From Mytilus galloprovincialis (Eukaryota > Mollusca > Bivalvia > Mytilida > Mytilidae): a stretch of 64,000 nucleotides of DNA. The stretch spans positions 38,436,602 through 38,500,601 of the forward strand of contig NC_134850.1 in assembly GCF_965363235.1 (NCBI RefSeq), written 5' to 3'. Below the pieces are notes generated by a model. It did no database searches. It was not told the DNA's origin and saw only the letters and a list, made by a program, of their open reading frames with translations. The position numbers and the translations under genes are program-made. How positions within the stretch are numbered: the stretch's first letter is position 1; each line of letters opens with the position of its first letter. Below, one piece after another: positions 23,487 through 35,524 of this stretch.

Positions 23487-24299
23487 TTTGCTAGGAAGCA
23501 GAAAATTTCTCATGCATTCAAAGTCATGGATACTTATATATTAATCGGAGTAAGTGCAGAAAATAGATTTCCAAATGACATCAGAATTAAACTAAAATTA
23601 TAACTTTGATATATGGTAAAATATATGGGATGGACAATCTATTTTGACTTGAAGGAGGCTTGAGGGTACAAAAATAAAAGCAAAAAATTAAACTTTTTTT
23701 TTTCTTTTCATTACAAATTTTATTGATTACTCTATAATTAGTTGTTACTTTATGACTGGTACAAAATCAACCAAAAAAATCGATTTGTATTGGACCCAGA
23801 TGACTTTTAAAATTTTTATATCATTAAAAAAAGCTCTTAATTATCACCCTTTGCTGCAAAAATGTCATTTTTTTGCGTTAAAATTAAAATATCATTTTTA
23901 ACTCATCAGTGACCTATATTTTTTTTATTTCAAATAAGCTGAACTTTAAGTGACTTATGTAATTTAAATTTTTTTTTTTTTTTTTTTATTTCGATATTAC
24001 CAGACCTCTATTTCTCCTATTAGTTTAACAAAAAAAGTGCCTATTAAGTATATGAGAAAGTTCATTAATAGAAAAAATAGCGATTAAGACAGTTACTGGA
24101 TACAGATTAAAATTTATGAGTACTGTGAAATTTCTCTATAAAAAAAAATGTGTTTTTTTTTCTTCACCTATACTGGTTCTTATATATAGGATTTGCATGT
24201 GTCATCTCATGGATTGGGATATAGCAATAAGGTTATTATTTTGGTCATCTTCTTAATAACAGTAAAATCGATGTCAAAGTAGGGTGTCAATTATGCTGT

Positions 24300-24450
24300 G
24301 CAGGTATTCCTATCCTTCGCCCTATTCCTATCCTTCGACCCCTACCTTGAAGAACTTATTTATTGCATATATATATAATATGTCTCGTCCAGGACATGCA
24401 TGAAACATTTGCCACTATATGTTAATCAAACAATAATCAATCAATCAATC
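24300..24450 (+). repeat. SINE 3' end with AATC tail
   Basis: 'ctcgtccaggacatgcatga', 'aacatttgccactatatg', then 'aataatcaatcaatcaatca'. I recognise this as the 3' end of another common molluscan SINE. A more degenerate relative lies at 47.69-47.82 kb. Confidence 0.5.
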
Positions 24451-25600
24451 ATATTCCTCTGATCAGATCACTGGACCATGACCATATTATGTAGTTTAAT
24501 AATCACGGCTATGTACTCCTTCTAAGTAACTTTCTGGGGGTCTTTTGGGGTAATTATACCTGGGTTTACAAAATCAATGTAAAATTTTGCATGTCCTTCA
24601 CAAAGAACTTTACTTCATCTTCATTATTTTAAGTTCTTGTGCGTTTGTCAGTTTCTTATTAATTAAAGAAATTGTAAGGCCAAAAGCACCCTTGTAATGT
24701 AATTGTTGGTCTGGTATGTCCTTGACCTCATTTCCATTAGGGTTTTGTGCTTAGATTTAATTAAAAAAAAAGTCATGTCTGATCGACAGAGGACGCATGA
24801 CCTTGACCTTTAATTCGTTTTTTTTTTATTTCTGAATTAACATATGTTTCAGATATAACGTCATACCATTAAACTTTCTTATTTTTATGCCTTTTTATTA
24901 CAAATTTTTCATCCATAAAGTTCCTCTGAGGAATAAAGGTAACTCTTATGTCATCTTCAGCAATATGGATAGAGAACCTTGGCTATTGTTATTTCATCAA
25001 GATAAAGCAATTTCTCATTGCATACATTTTGTATTGTCATCACTGTTTAAACTTCAAAGTTTTCAATCAACACATTTATACAATGTAATGACTTTTTCCT
25101 TTGAAGAGTTACAAAAATATAAAAGTTATGTCAAAGATTATTGTTGTCTTTTGTATTCATGAGGAGAAATATGTTTATTTCAAAGATAATGACAATTACA
25201 GCTGATGTGAAATTTTGGGAAAAATAATTCATTTCTTTCATAGACTTCTCTGTTCTTGTATTAGTATCAGCATGAACATTATTTTCACCAGCTAACGAAA
25301 TTTAAAGGAGGATAATATATATAGAATATACTAGTATCTAATTTAAATTATGGATTGGCACATTTAAGCGTTATTAGATCTGTATGAACAGTTTTCCATC
25401 TTATTGATTACTCCCCAACAATTGTATCATGCTGTAGCCTTAGTTACTTTTAAATTCTACATAAGGAACTGTCTTAACCATGTTTTCAATGTGTCAAATA
25501 GTCATCGTTGACTGCTTAACCATTGCTTTTGACTCATCGTTGACTGCTTAACCATTGCATTTCGCCAGTATTTATGTCTCTAAAAACCTACTAAACCACA
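24451..25600. other. AT-rich interval, nothing recognised
   Basis: No exon, RNA gene or clear repeat border was found. Short open frames (for example 24887-25162) resemble no family. Confidence 0.4.
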
Positions 25601-25812
25601 AAGGTTGACAGTGTATAAATTGTATCAACTCTTGACTTCTCTGTCGTGTCAGTCTTCAAAATCCTTGAAAAAGTATACGTCCGTTTCGCTGTTCGGCATG
25701 TATAAATACGCAGCTACGTCAGGACGGAAGAGGGGCGTTAAATCCGAGGCCTATAGAGAAGGATGTTGGGTTCAGCCCGTTAACGGGCCCTTGCAAGAAC
25801 TCTTTTAGGGAT
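25600..25812. repeat. GC-rich repeat-like block with a 14-bp perfect palindrome
   Basis: Unusually GC- and CpG-rich for this window (25680-25800). Contains GCCCGTTAACGGGC at 25775-25788 followed by 'ccttgcaagaactctttta'. It looks like a dispersed element, but no second copy is in this window. Confidence 0.4.
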
Positions 25813-25950
25813 CCATAGATGGCCTATTGCAAGACAAATTATAGTTTTTGTCATCGTACTGCTATAAAACCCACTCAGCAAGTCATATCTCAGATTGTTA
25901 AAGTTTTGAATTTAAAAAAAAAATTCATATATGATGATAGATGGTTCATA

Positions 25951-26110
25951 GGCGGATTCAGGGGGGTCGGCGCCCCCCCCCCCTTTTTCGTGTACAAAAT
26001 TTGGTTGATTAAATAGGGAATCACTGAAGCGTGACTGGAGAGGCCCACCCCCATCTTAGGTCAGTCAGCAGTCCCCCCCCCCTTTACAAAAAGTTCTGGA
26101 TCCGCCACTG
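25951..26110. mobile_element. Short TIR element, GGCGGATYCAG ends, copy 1
   Basis: About 160 bp between GGCGGATTCAGG and CTGGATCCGCCACTG, with 'ggaatcactgaagcgtgact' inside and two C-runs. A second copy lies at 63.35-63.48 kb. CAGTGGCGGATC-type ends are widespread in invertebrate non-autonomous DNA elements. Confidence 0.6.
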
Positions 26111-27340
26111 TGGTTTTACAAAGTCGACAGATAATCTCCTATACTTATGCCATTGCGGATTTCTTATTATACTTTCAAGTAATTCAACTTTACTGATGCC
26201 TTTTCTTTCTTTTTTTCCATTCAAATGTAGCTATTTTATTCTTACTAGATAAAACGTGAATCATACATGTTTTATGCATATATAACCTATATAGTTTTAA
26301 GGTGTTTGTAGTTTAAAGTTTTAATAAACATTTAACAAAAATTACACAAAAAAAATGCGTCGGAGGGTCTTGTAGTGCATGGAGATTTATATAGTTTGCT
26401 TTGGGTTTTTTTCTCAGTAAAATACTACTTTTTGTCCGCAGGACCGACAGTTCCTAAATTTCGACTAGAAATACTACGGCAAGACCGTTGTACAAAAAAA
26501 ATGTTTAACGATTGAGACGAAGATATTGTATTACCCATTATTTTTTCATTAATTTTAGTTAGTTTTAGTCTGGCAAAATATCTAATCGTTTGAACAGATT
26601 TTTATTCAAATAAATTGAATTGGATTGAGCAACAAGCAAAGCCTATGTAAGACCCTTCAATCATTGAAAACAATTAAGGTACAATATATTTTACATTCAA
26701 ACAAAGATATAAATACACAAATACAATGGCAACTCAGAATTAATTTTTCAAAAATACCCCATAGCATCAAATAGATAAATTTCAGATAAAAAGTCTAAGA
26801 ATGATTCAGATAGTTAACTCAGATTTTTGTTAGTTAATATTCGAAGCAATAAACTCCAATATTGATTTAGATGCAAGTACATTCAGTTAAACAGTCTCCA
26901 GTCAGTATCTGTTGTTCATATCTTGGCCACAGTCCTCGCACGACCAAAATACTATTATTATACAAAAAATATAATTAAACGAATTACTACTCAAAGTCCT
27001 TGTAAAATTGTGAAAATGTTGTTTTGGAATAACTTTTTTTTTCAGTCAAAAACGCAAGCGGCGATAATTGATTTGTTTATCTAAAAAAAATATAATTTCA
27101 TTATTTCTGTCCTTGCTTTTTCAATGTACCCTTTTTTCTAAAGAAATATGATTAAATTTTGAACAAACAATATTCAAATCAGTTAAATAGTGTTTTGTCA
27201 AATTTATTTTACTTCGAAAGTGAGTTACACATTTGTACCTCATTTTTCATTTTGGTTGTTTGCTGTTGTTTTAACAGTAAAAATAAATAATAAATAAAAC
27301 AATTCATATATCTGTCACCAGGCGACATCGTCAAAATTCT
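26111..27340. other. AT-rich interval upstream of foxl2
   Basis: No coding exon or repeat border recognised. May hold distal regulatory DNA of foxl2, but nothing in the sequence proves that. Confidence 0.3.
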
Positions 27341-27598
27341 ACTTCATATGAAATATGAGATTTTGATTTGAGAGGCTGGCATTTCGGTGAATGGTACTCT
27401 CATTAGGGAGGGACAGATGAAGCTTTGAACTATCTCTGATTGGTACGAAGTTCTAACATTTGGGTGGTGCTTTATCTGAAACTGACATCACCATGCGCAC
27501 GTGTCCGAAACATAAATATACTAATATATATTTACTTAATTACTGAAAACATTCATTATGACGAGCGTGTTTGGTAAATTCTAATATTATATTACAAA
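27341..27598 (+). promoter_or_regulatory. Proximal promoter and 5' UTR of foxl2
   Basis: Contains an inverted CCAAT (tgattggt, about 27438), a CACGTG E-box at 27498-27503 and a TATA-like 'cataaatata' at about 27511, followed by about 60-90 bp to the start codon. Spacing fits transcription starting near 27540. Inferred from motifs only. Confidence 0.4.
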
Positions 27599-28612
27599 AT
27601 GGAAAACATGAAAATAAAACAAAATTTAGATGACAGTTTGACGGAATCAGATTTGGATTTTAAATTAAGACTTTACCGCTCTGCGAAATCGCAATTCAGT
27701 GAAAACTTTATGGACTCGAAAATGTGGAAACCTACAATTCCTGAACATGTTAAATTTAGCGGAAAATGTGGAATCGCTGCAAGAATGGAGAATAGTAGCA
27801 AACAGAATGACAATAAATCTACTTTTGAAGATAAGAAGCAAAACAACCAGAAAGAGGAAACAAAGGAATCTGTGAATAAACCGGTGAAAAAAACTGAGGA
27901 ATTTTCGGACCCCGATGTCAAACCACCATATTCTTATGTTGCTCTTATTGCTATGGCAATTAAAGAATGCGATGATAAAAGATTAACACTTAGTGGAATT
28001 TATCAATATATCATGAAGAAATTTCCCTACTATGAGAAAAATAAGAAAGGATGGCAAAATAGTATTCGTCACAATCTAAGTCTGAATGAATGTTTTGTAA
28101 AAGTCCCAAGAGAAGGTGGGGGAGAACGCAAAGGGAATTATTGGACTTTAGATCCTGCATTTGAAGACATGTTTGAGAAAGGAAACTACCGACGTCGACG
28201 AAGAATGCGTCGACCATACCGAGCATCGATATCTCTCCCGAAACCATTATTTGTGGACGGACACTGCTCTCCATACAACCAATTTTCTTTAACCAAACCG
28301 TATTTTTCACCGCCAGCGTATTCTCAGTATTCACAATATTCGCCGTGGTCTCTGGCACCAAATTCTGCATCTCCAATGTCACAAATAAACAGTTATAACA
28401 GTTGCAACCAGTCCCGTGTTCCGCCACCGGGTCCCAGTTTAGCGGCCTGTAGTTATAGTGCAATGCAATCAGCCATGCAAATGAACAATCCTGGACCAAC
28501 ATTTCCCCAGTTTAACGACTACAGTTCGATGGGCTCCAGTTCATTTCCCTTTCCTTACAGACAACAAGGAGAGGCGGTGCATTATACCTACTGGAGCGAG
28601 AGGTGCGTATAA
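27599..28612 (+). CDS. foxl2: Forkhead transcription factor FoxL2 (single exon)
   Basis: 337 aa. The fork-head domain spans about residues 108-205: [34 protein letters not shown], then [35 protein letters not shown] and the basic wing [12 protein letters not shown]. This block is nearly identical to FoxL2 of other animals and separates it from FoxL1, FoxC and others. Residues 60-100 are Lys/Glu/Asn-rich; the C-terminal third is Ser/Tyr/Pro/Gln-rich and ends [10 protein letters not shown], comparable to the vertebrate 'YW' tail. It lacks the poly-Ala tract of mammals. The ATG at 27599 has A at -3 and G at +4 and is the first in frame. FoxL2 is a nuclear DNA-binding regulator of ovarian fate; bivalve orthologues are female-biased in gonad, and in scallops it is proposed as a sex determiner. 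FoxL2 is usually intronless, as here. Poly(A) signals follow at 28856 and 28966. Confidence 0.96.
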   Translation: MENMKIKQNLDDSLTESDLDFKLRLYRSAKSQFSENFMDSKMWKPTIPEHVKFSGKCGIAARMENSSKQNDNKSTFEDKKQNNQKEETKESVNKPVKKTEEFSDPDVKPPYSYVALIAMAIKECDDKRLTLSGIYQYIMKKFPYYEKNKKGWQNSIRHNLSLNECFVKVPREGGGERKGNYWTLDPAFEDMFEKGNYRRRRRMRRPYRASISLPKPLFVDGHCSPYNQFSLTKPYFSPPAYSQYSQYSPWSLAPNSASPMSQINSYNSCNQSRVPPPGPSLAACSYSAMQSAMQMNNPGPTFPQFNDYSSMGSSSFPFPYRQQGEAVHYTYWSERCV

Positions 28613-28855
28613 AAATTTATACACATATACATCTATAGTAATTTATTTCAACGTAGTCCTAACTAAAGTTTTTTCTAAACTATTGATCGGAACTGTATTT
28701 GATCTTCTAAAAACGATGAAGAGGTTTTCGGGACAGGAGTAGCAAATGTAAAGTTTAGACAAATCATGTAAACGCCGAGAGATCGTAAAAATGAAAAAAA
28801 TAGATTTGCAAAATTTAAGACTAACCCAAACCATATCAGGCCTTTTTAGAAAACC

Positions 28856-28861
28856 AATAAA
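28856..28861 (+). terminator. Poly(A) signal of foxl2, proximal
   Basis: AATAAA 244 bp after the stop. A second AATAAA at 28966-28971 could give a slightly longer 3' UTR. Confidence 0.45.
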
Positions 28862-28989
28862 CTAATATATGTAAACAAGAGAATTTTTCAAAGGTGGTTT
28901 CGGTGTATTTTGTATGCCGAAAATACTTTTGTCTTTATGCATAATACAAGTAAATGCAAATAGGAAATAAAGACTTTTAGTTTTGAAAA

Positions 28990-30351
28990 AAACATCACAT
29001 GAGAATCAAAAGTCAATCATATTGTAGTTATCTTATTCCAGTGACGGTTTTGATATTATATATTTTGATCAGTAAACGTTGAATACACATATAAATTATT
29101 AATAGTTCTTCAGTATTTTCTGTCAATTATTTAACAATATCATAAACAATTTGATATATATTATTTAAATTTTTTGTTTTAATTTTCTTTCTTTTCTATT
29201 ATACATGCAGATAATACTGAATTAATAAATGGTTATTTAATTCAAAGAAATTTGAACAGTTTCCTTCGTTTTTCTTTCACTCTCAACATTACCAATGTTA
29301 AAATAAAACTGTAAAATCCATTTTTAAATTTTATTTTTTAGGAGTATAAATTTTTTACGTTTAATATTTTAGAATAATTTTACACCTGTTTCATCAAACA
29401 AAATTTAATTCAGCGTTTAAGCTGTATTGAAGAGAGTAAACATGTAAAAAAAAAAGTATTGATTTTTAGTTACGATTTCTTATAAATCCAATATTGTGTG
29501 TGTACTTTTTGCAGTAATTATATAAAAAAAAATGCCAAAATCTACAAAAATTACAGTTTAAGCCATCTCAATTTGGTTTCTTGTTCAGAAATATGCCTTA
29601 AAGATATCAGTAGACTGTATGAATATGACACTGGTGTTAAATTAATTCAAGGGGAAAAGTTTATCAAAGATGTCAGGCTTAAATATTTATCCACCTCTTT
29701 CCAAATTTTGCAGAAATTTTGTAATTTTGAATAAAAAGCAATTCTAGAAATTTTAACAGGAAAAAAAGTCAAACACATGCATCATAAAAATAACAATAGT
29801 GGTTTATACATTGACAAAGTTTTCTCTTTTTTTCGTGTAATTTAAAAGTTTTTAAAATATTTTCTACGTTTCAGTGGCATCAAATCATTTTCAAAAATGT
29901 GACTCGGTTCAAAATCCTGATGTTAAAAAAACGATAAAAAACATAAAAATATCTATAAAATTGTACAATTTTTCAGAATTTGCTTAAAGTAAAAATCATA
30001 ATTTCATGGGTTTCCATTGTGGTCTTATTCACATGGTATTTGCAAAAATATATTGCTTCAAAAGCAAGACCAAGCTACAAAGTTCATGTTTATAAATTAT
30101 TAACATTTCTTTTGATTTTTCTTTGTCTTCAAAGTCCCAGCAAGCTATATTATGATTTGCAACTGAAATTCACACCCCTAGCTTGCCAAAGTCTATATGA
30201 TATACCATGTACATTTTGGTTCTATGTGAATGTTTTCTTTTAAGCCAATCTGAAATTTGACATTTATTTGTTTAAAAATAACTTTATATATGTATTCGTT
30301 GTTACTATCTTGAAATTCCAATTTTGTTTTTCTTTTCCAACTTATGAAACA
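28990..30351. other. AT-rich interval after foxl2, nothing recognised
   Basis: Two open frames of 78-87 codons (29498-29734, 29980-30243) have AT-rich composition, no family resemblance and no plausible splice context. Treated as non-coding. Confidence 0.4.
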
Positions 30352-31262
30352 GGGGCCTGGTTTTCGAAAGTATCATAAGATATGTCATAAGATATATCTT
30401 AGGACATATTTTATGATCATCTTAGGACATATTTTATGATCATCTTATGACTATCATATGATATGTCATAGAATTAAATCAAAGCTGTCTTAAGAGAGTC
30501 ATAGCTATGATGCTCTTATGACTGTCATAAGGGAACATTATTTTCTATTATTTTAAATAATGATTAAAAAGTGATGAATATAAAAATGAAAATGAAAAGT
30601 ATGAGCATATTAATTATTACAATTCTAAATATTTACGAATTATTATTTTTTTTTAATTTTTTTTCATTATAATGAACATGAAATTTTATGCAAAAAGGAA
30701 TTGAAATATGAGTTGATAATTTGTTTAAATTTAGTTTGTAATATATAATAAATCTTGAACTTCGCTTTCGTGTATTATCATACATGCATTGTTATTTAAC
30801 TGTGAATACTTTAGATACATCGAGTACCCGCTTAACGAAATGCCCGTGCACCATTAATAAAATACAGTAACTGTCAAATATACTTGGAACGAAATAATAT
30901 GTATATTCATTATACAAAACCAGGAGTTAAAAAAGAATTCCAAATTTTATGTCGCAGGAGATTCAAATTTTAATTCAAGTAGTTGAGAAAATAAAATCTT
31001 TACTATTTAGCATACTGAGAAACACGACAAATATTTGTATTGCAACTAACATGAAATTATACACGAAAAGTGATTAAAATTTTAGTTGACAATCATAAGA
31101 CAATCATAAGTCATGTGTCGCGAGGGGTCTTAATTTTACGACAAAAGTTATGACAAATCGTAACTTGGGACACTTTCGAAAACATATCTTACGACTATGA
31201 CATGTCATAAGACCATCATAAGACATGTCTTAGTCATAAGATACTTTCGAAAACCAGGCCCC
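30352..31262 (+). mobile_element. Palindrome-rich TIR element T, copy 1
   Basis: 911 bp with inverted ends GGGGCCTGGTTTTCGAAAGT. The outer ~190 bp of each arm is built from repeats of CATAAGA/TCTTATG palindromes. The left arm carries a short internal duplication ('atattttatgatcatctta' twice). The interior is AT-rich and non-coding. Both flanks share 'ACA' at the left border, but no clear target duplication was found. Confidence 0.75.
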
Positions 31263-32931
31263 AGAAGATAGAATCCGATTTCAAGTTCTATTATTATATT
31301 ATATTATTGTAAAAATAGGTTTGGAAAACGATTATATTTGTAAAATACAGCTACCAATATACATGTTGACGAATGTATGCATTATTGTACAAAGTAATGC
31401 ATATTAATTTACTCTATTTTGTGTAAAGTAATTTTGAATAATATTTTTATATAGATACAGCTGTTTCAAAATTTTAGATATATTAATAAAGTGTTTCTTT
31501 TATCATTTATAAGGTCCAAACCTTTTGTTTTTCACTTTCAAATAAGGCTATAAAACTGGGTTTTATGTTTTAACCGTTGATTTTCCTAGAAGGGTATCTA
31601 CTTAATTTATTATACGTTTCTAAATAACAAATGAAACGTCTGCAAAGTTAAGCAATGAATCAATTTATAAAGAATAGTTATTATTATTAAATTAGTAAAT
31701 GATTTATATACAAATAAAACCTTTGATAAATAAAATGAAACATATGATAAAATGAAACAGAATATATCGATAACCCTGAAGTTGTAATAAAAAAATATTC
31801 GCGCGACTTTGAAAATCAAGCATTTCAGTAGCTTTATAATTTAAAGTGCTTTGTAAAATCTAAAACATCTTGATAAAAATAAATAATATTTCACAAGAAG
31901 GTTACATAACCTTCTTCAAGGGGCTAATTATTTCTACAATAACACACATAAACCGAGTAATAACATCATAATTATAAACAGTCGGTAAATCATATCTAAT
32001 TATTTTATCTAGTTAGTGAAATATAAACATGTTATTTTCTCTCTGGGGACGAAACTTGAACTTGAGAGGAGGGCAGTGTGATGTAGACACACGATCTTTA
32101 TTTACTTAAGTTAGGTAATTGTTTATTTTGCACATGTATGTTAAACAATCATTAAGATTCTACAGACACGCATTCAAGTATATATCAATAGTTTACCCAA
32201 TTTCGTAAATATTTTATGTAATTCTTTGTTTTTCGCTACTTAAAAACACAAACCAAAAGTATTTTGCAGATAGAAGAAAAATAAACCGCGCGACGTGAGC
32301 TTGGGTAATAACGCTATCAATATCGTCTTGGGAAGAAATTTTGTACTTTCTGACAGGATTTCTTCTTCTTTAGCCGCGTACAAGATTCTTTAATAGAAGA
32401 ATAAAGTTGCATATAAAGAAAATAAGATATTCAGATTTCAATCATATTTTCATCTTTAAAGGTACAGAAATAAATACGGATATAACATTTAAAAGGGTCT
32501 TTCTTTGTCTTAATTGGGAAAATACAGGAAAATTCTATGCTGTACTTTGCTTTTAGATATGCACTTGAAATTGCTATTACAACAAAATTATACAAATGCA
32601 TTTACAATAATCTGTATATCACGAGTTATTAATTATATATTTATTTCTCTATTAATAGGTAAATAATTGCCATACAGTGGTTGAGATATAGTATCATACC
32701 TGAATGTTGCGTCACGATTCTGTGCCAGAAAAAAAGCATTGTCCAACACAGAAACTGAACACTGATGTACGACAAGTTTAAAAATTATGGAGCCTACAAG
32801 AGAAAATTACAATCGAGAATTTTATTCATATTTTAATATATTATATTTATTGTTATTTTTTCTGATTAAAGGCAATTTCTTACCATGCAATATATCTATT
32901 CTCGTTTGTCATTACTTTATTTATTAATTAA
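31263..32931. other. AT-rich interval between two T elements, nothing recognised
   Basis: No exon or repeat border found. Contains a few CpG-rich words around 32285-32395 ('ataaaccgcgcgacgtgagc') without a recognisable feature. Confidence 0.3.
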
Positions 32932-33295
32932 AGGAGATGTAGGGTATGAATGCCAATGAGAAAGCAACCAAATGGCAAAATGACCAAACGACTTCAAGAA
33001 AGCAATATGGTGTCTTACAAAATAGACATTGTCTGCAATAGTCCAATCTTTTACTGGTCTAGAGTCTATAAAAGTTATATATATTATAACAGAAACAATA
33101 ACATCTGCTATTACAAACCAACCATCCGAATTACATTTGAAAAAAAACATCCTATTTATTTATTTTATACGACTATTGCAACCAGGGTTCCTGACTTGGG
33201 ACAAATACATGAATATGTAACTTGGGCACAGTTAATTTCGTGTTTTAAAATTTCAACTCCTCCCTTTTTAATCTCGATCAGTGGATAAGTATAAA
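32932..33295 (-). repeat. Diverged R2-type repeat, inverted
   Basis: Begins 'gagatgtagggtatgaatgc' and 'caatgagaaagcaacc', the inverted R2 end, and continues to 'ttcctgacttgggacaaata' and 'aactcctccctttttaatct'. Old and divergent. Confidence 0.5.
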
Positions 33296-33814
33296 TAGAG
33301 CACTTAAAAGCACATATCATACACACAAATACAGGAAAACATGTAACTCAGTCTCTAAATAGCGGTATATTGTATCTAAGTAATAAACAACAAACTAATT
33401 CTTACTAATAAATGCTCAAAGTTACTGAAAGTAAGCTTGAAGCATTTAATCGGCTCATAAAACAATCCTGCTTCATTTACTTTTTTGCACCATTTAAAAA
33501 TGATTTATACATCAAAAACATTTTTTTCGTATTCAAAATTATATCATGGCATCTTGAATTGAAGTTGAAATTAACAAGGACCGTCATAATTTCACAAAGA
33601 ATATAGTGAAACAAATAGATAAATGTGGAAAAATTTGTAGAAAATACGATAGTTGAGCTAGTAGAAGCAACATATGGGTAAAGAACAAATGGCAAAAATT
33701 TCACGAAGTCTGGAACAATTTCCCCATTATTTATCACAACATGGTAATTTTCTGTAGAAGTCTCTGAATCTTTACCTAAACACCTGTCATATTCTTCCTG
33801 ATTTGGTACAGGCA

Positions 33815-35427
33815 CCTCCGGTGCTTTGCTTTTGTGCCAATTGGCATTTCATTTGCGCCAAAAAAAATCTTTCATTGAATATTACAGGTAAATACAGGGG
33901 CCTGGTTTTCGAAAGTATCTTATGACTTAGACATGTCTTATGATGGTCTTAGGACATGTCATAGTCGTAAGATATGTTTTCGAAAGTGTCCTAAGTTACG
34001 ATTTGTCATAACTTTTGTCGTAAACTTAAGACCTCTCGCGACATGACTTATGATGGTCTTATGATTGTCAACTAAAATTTTAATGACTTTTCATGACTTT
34101 TTTGGCATAATTTCATATTAATTGTAATAAAAATATTTGTTGTGTTTCTCGGTTAGCTAAATAGTAAAGATTTTATTACTACGTGAATTAAAATTTGAAT
34201 CTACTGCAACATACAATTTGGAATTATTTTCTAACTTATGGTTTTGTACAATTGATATACATATTATTTCGTTTCTAGTATATTTAATAGTACTATATTT
34301 ACGTATGTGCACGAAATCGGGTACTCGATGTACCGAATCTAAAAAGTATTCACAGTTAAATAACAATGCATGTATGATGATACACGAAAGCGAAGTTCAG
34401 ATTAAACATATGTTACAAACAAAATTTAAACAAATTATCAACTCATATTTCAATTCCTTTTTGTATAAAATTTCAGGTTCATTATAATGAAAAAAAAATA
34501 TTCGTAAATATTAAGAATAGTAATAACTAATATGTTCATACTTTTCATTTTCATTCTTATATTTTATACTTTTTAAACATTATTTAAAATAATAGAAAAT
34601 AATGTTCACTTATGACAGTCATAAGAGCATCATAGCTATGACTCTCTTAAAACAGCTTTGATTTACATCCTATGACATATCATATGATAGTCATAAGATG
34701 ATCATAAAATACGTCCTAAGATATATCTTATGACATATCTTATGATACTTTCGAAAACCAGGCCCCTGTTCATACAGATAAATAGTATAAAAATAGATTT
34801 TTTTCATAAAAGACTTTTAATAATAAAGACATTTTTTGTTTGCATTATAAAACGTTTATCTCAGAAATTAGTCATCATAAAACCAAGCAAGTAATGTTAA
34901 AACCTTGATAAAACATAAAAAAAAATCAAACACAAAAGAAAGCACTATACACTGGAGTAAAATTTCCAGACAGTTCTCAGCATTTTACTCTATAGCATAG
35001 TTTTTAAGTCTGTCCATATCAGTTGTTATTCTGGTACGGCTAAACGACTTGTTTCCGTTTTTCAGAACATATGATATACTATATGAGTGATCATAAAAAT
35101 ATACAGACGTATTTCTCTGTTTGTCTCTGAATTAACAATGTCCATCTTCGTAACACCTCAAACATGCGAACACTTTATAATTCTGAATGTGTAATATGTA
35201 TTAGAAATCAGTATGAAGTCACTTCATATCCAGGCAAAAAATACTGTAGAAACAAATCTTATTCTCAATAGAGCAATGATTATTCAACCTTTCCGTTATA
35301 TATTACCTGTATTACCCGTAAAATAGCGCAAATGAAGTGATATGTTTTGGCGCAAATAAATTTATAATTTTGTGGCGCAAATGAAAGATTTTTGAAAAAT
35401 TGGCGCAAATGCAATGCGCCCGGTACC
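33815..35427. mobile_element. TIR-like element inside R1, itself holding T copy 2
   Basis: Ends are imperfect inverted copies: left 'cctccggtgctttgctttt' then 'tttgcgcc'; right 'ggcgcaaatgcaatgcgccc' then 'ggtacc'. Several GGCGCAAAT/ATTTGCGCC words lie near both ends. The T element 33897-34766 lies about 80 bp from the left end, so this element is older than that insertion. Confidence 0.55.
33897..34766 (-). mobile_element. Palindrome-rich TIR element T, copy 2 (opposite orientation)
   Basis: 870 bp with the same GGGGCCTGGTTTTCGAAAGT ends as copy 1. Its right arm is the reverse complement of copy 1's left arm, including the 'aaagctgt..taagagagtca' segment. It lacks the short arm duplication of copy 1. 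Mid-element words such as 'gaatactttttagattc' (inverted) are also shared. Confidence 0.75.
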
Positions 35428-35524
35428 TCATTATGTAGAAAATGGTGTACTAAACCTGGTTTTATAGCTAGCTGAACCTCTCACCTGTATGATAGTCGCA
35501 TACAAATTTCCATTATAGTGACAA

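Noticed and set aside
28011-28502. 163-codon antisense frame as a protein gene
   Set aside because: It lies wholly within foxl2 on the other strand and has no recognisable domain. Kept as a finding about antisense RNA, not as a CDS.
33477-33815. 112-codon frame on the minus strand ending in R1
   Set aside because: Its start overlaps the R1 repeat, it has no domain or splice signals, and the composition matches non-coding DNA.
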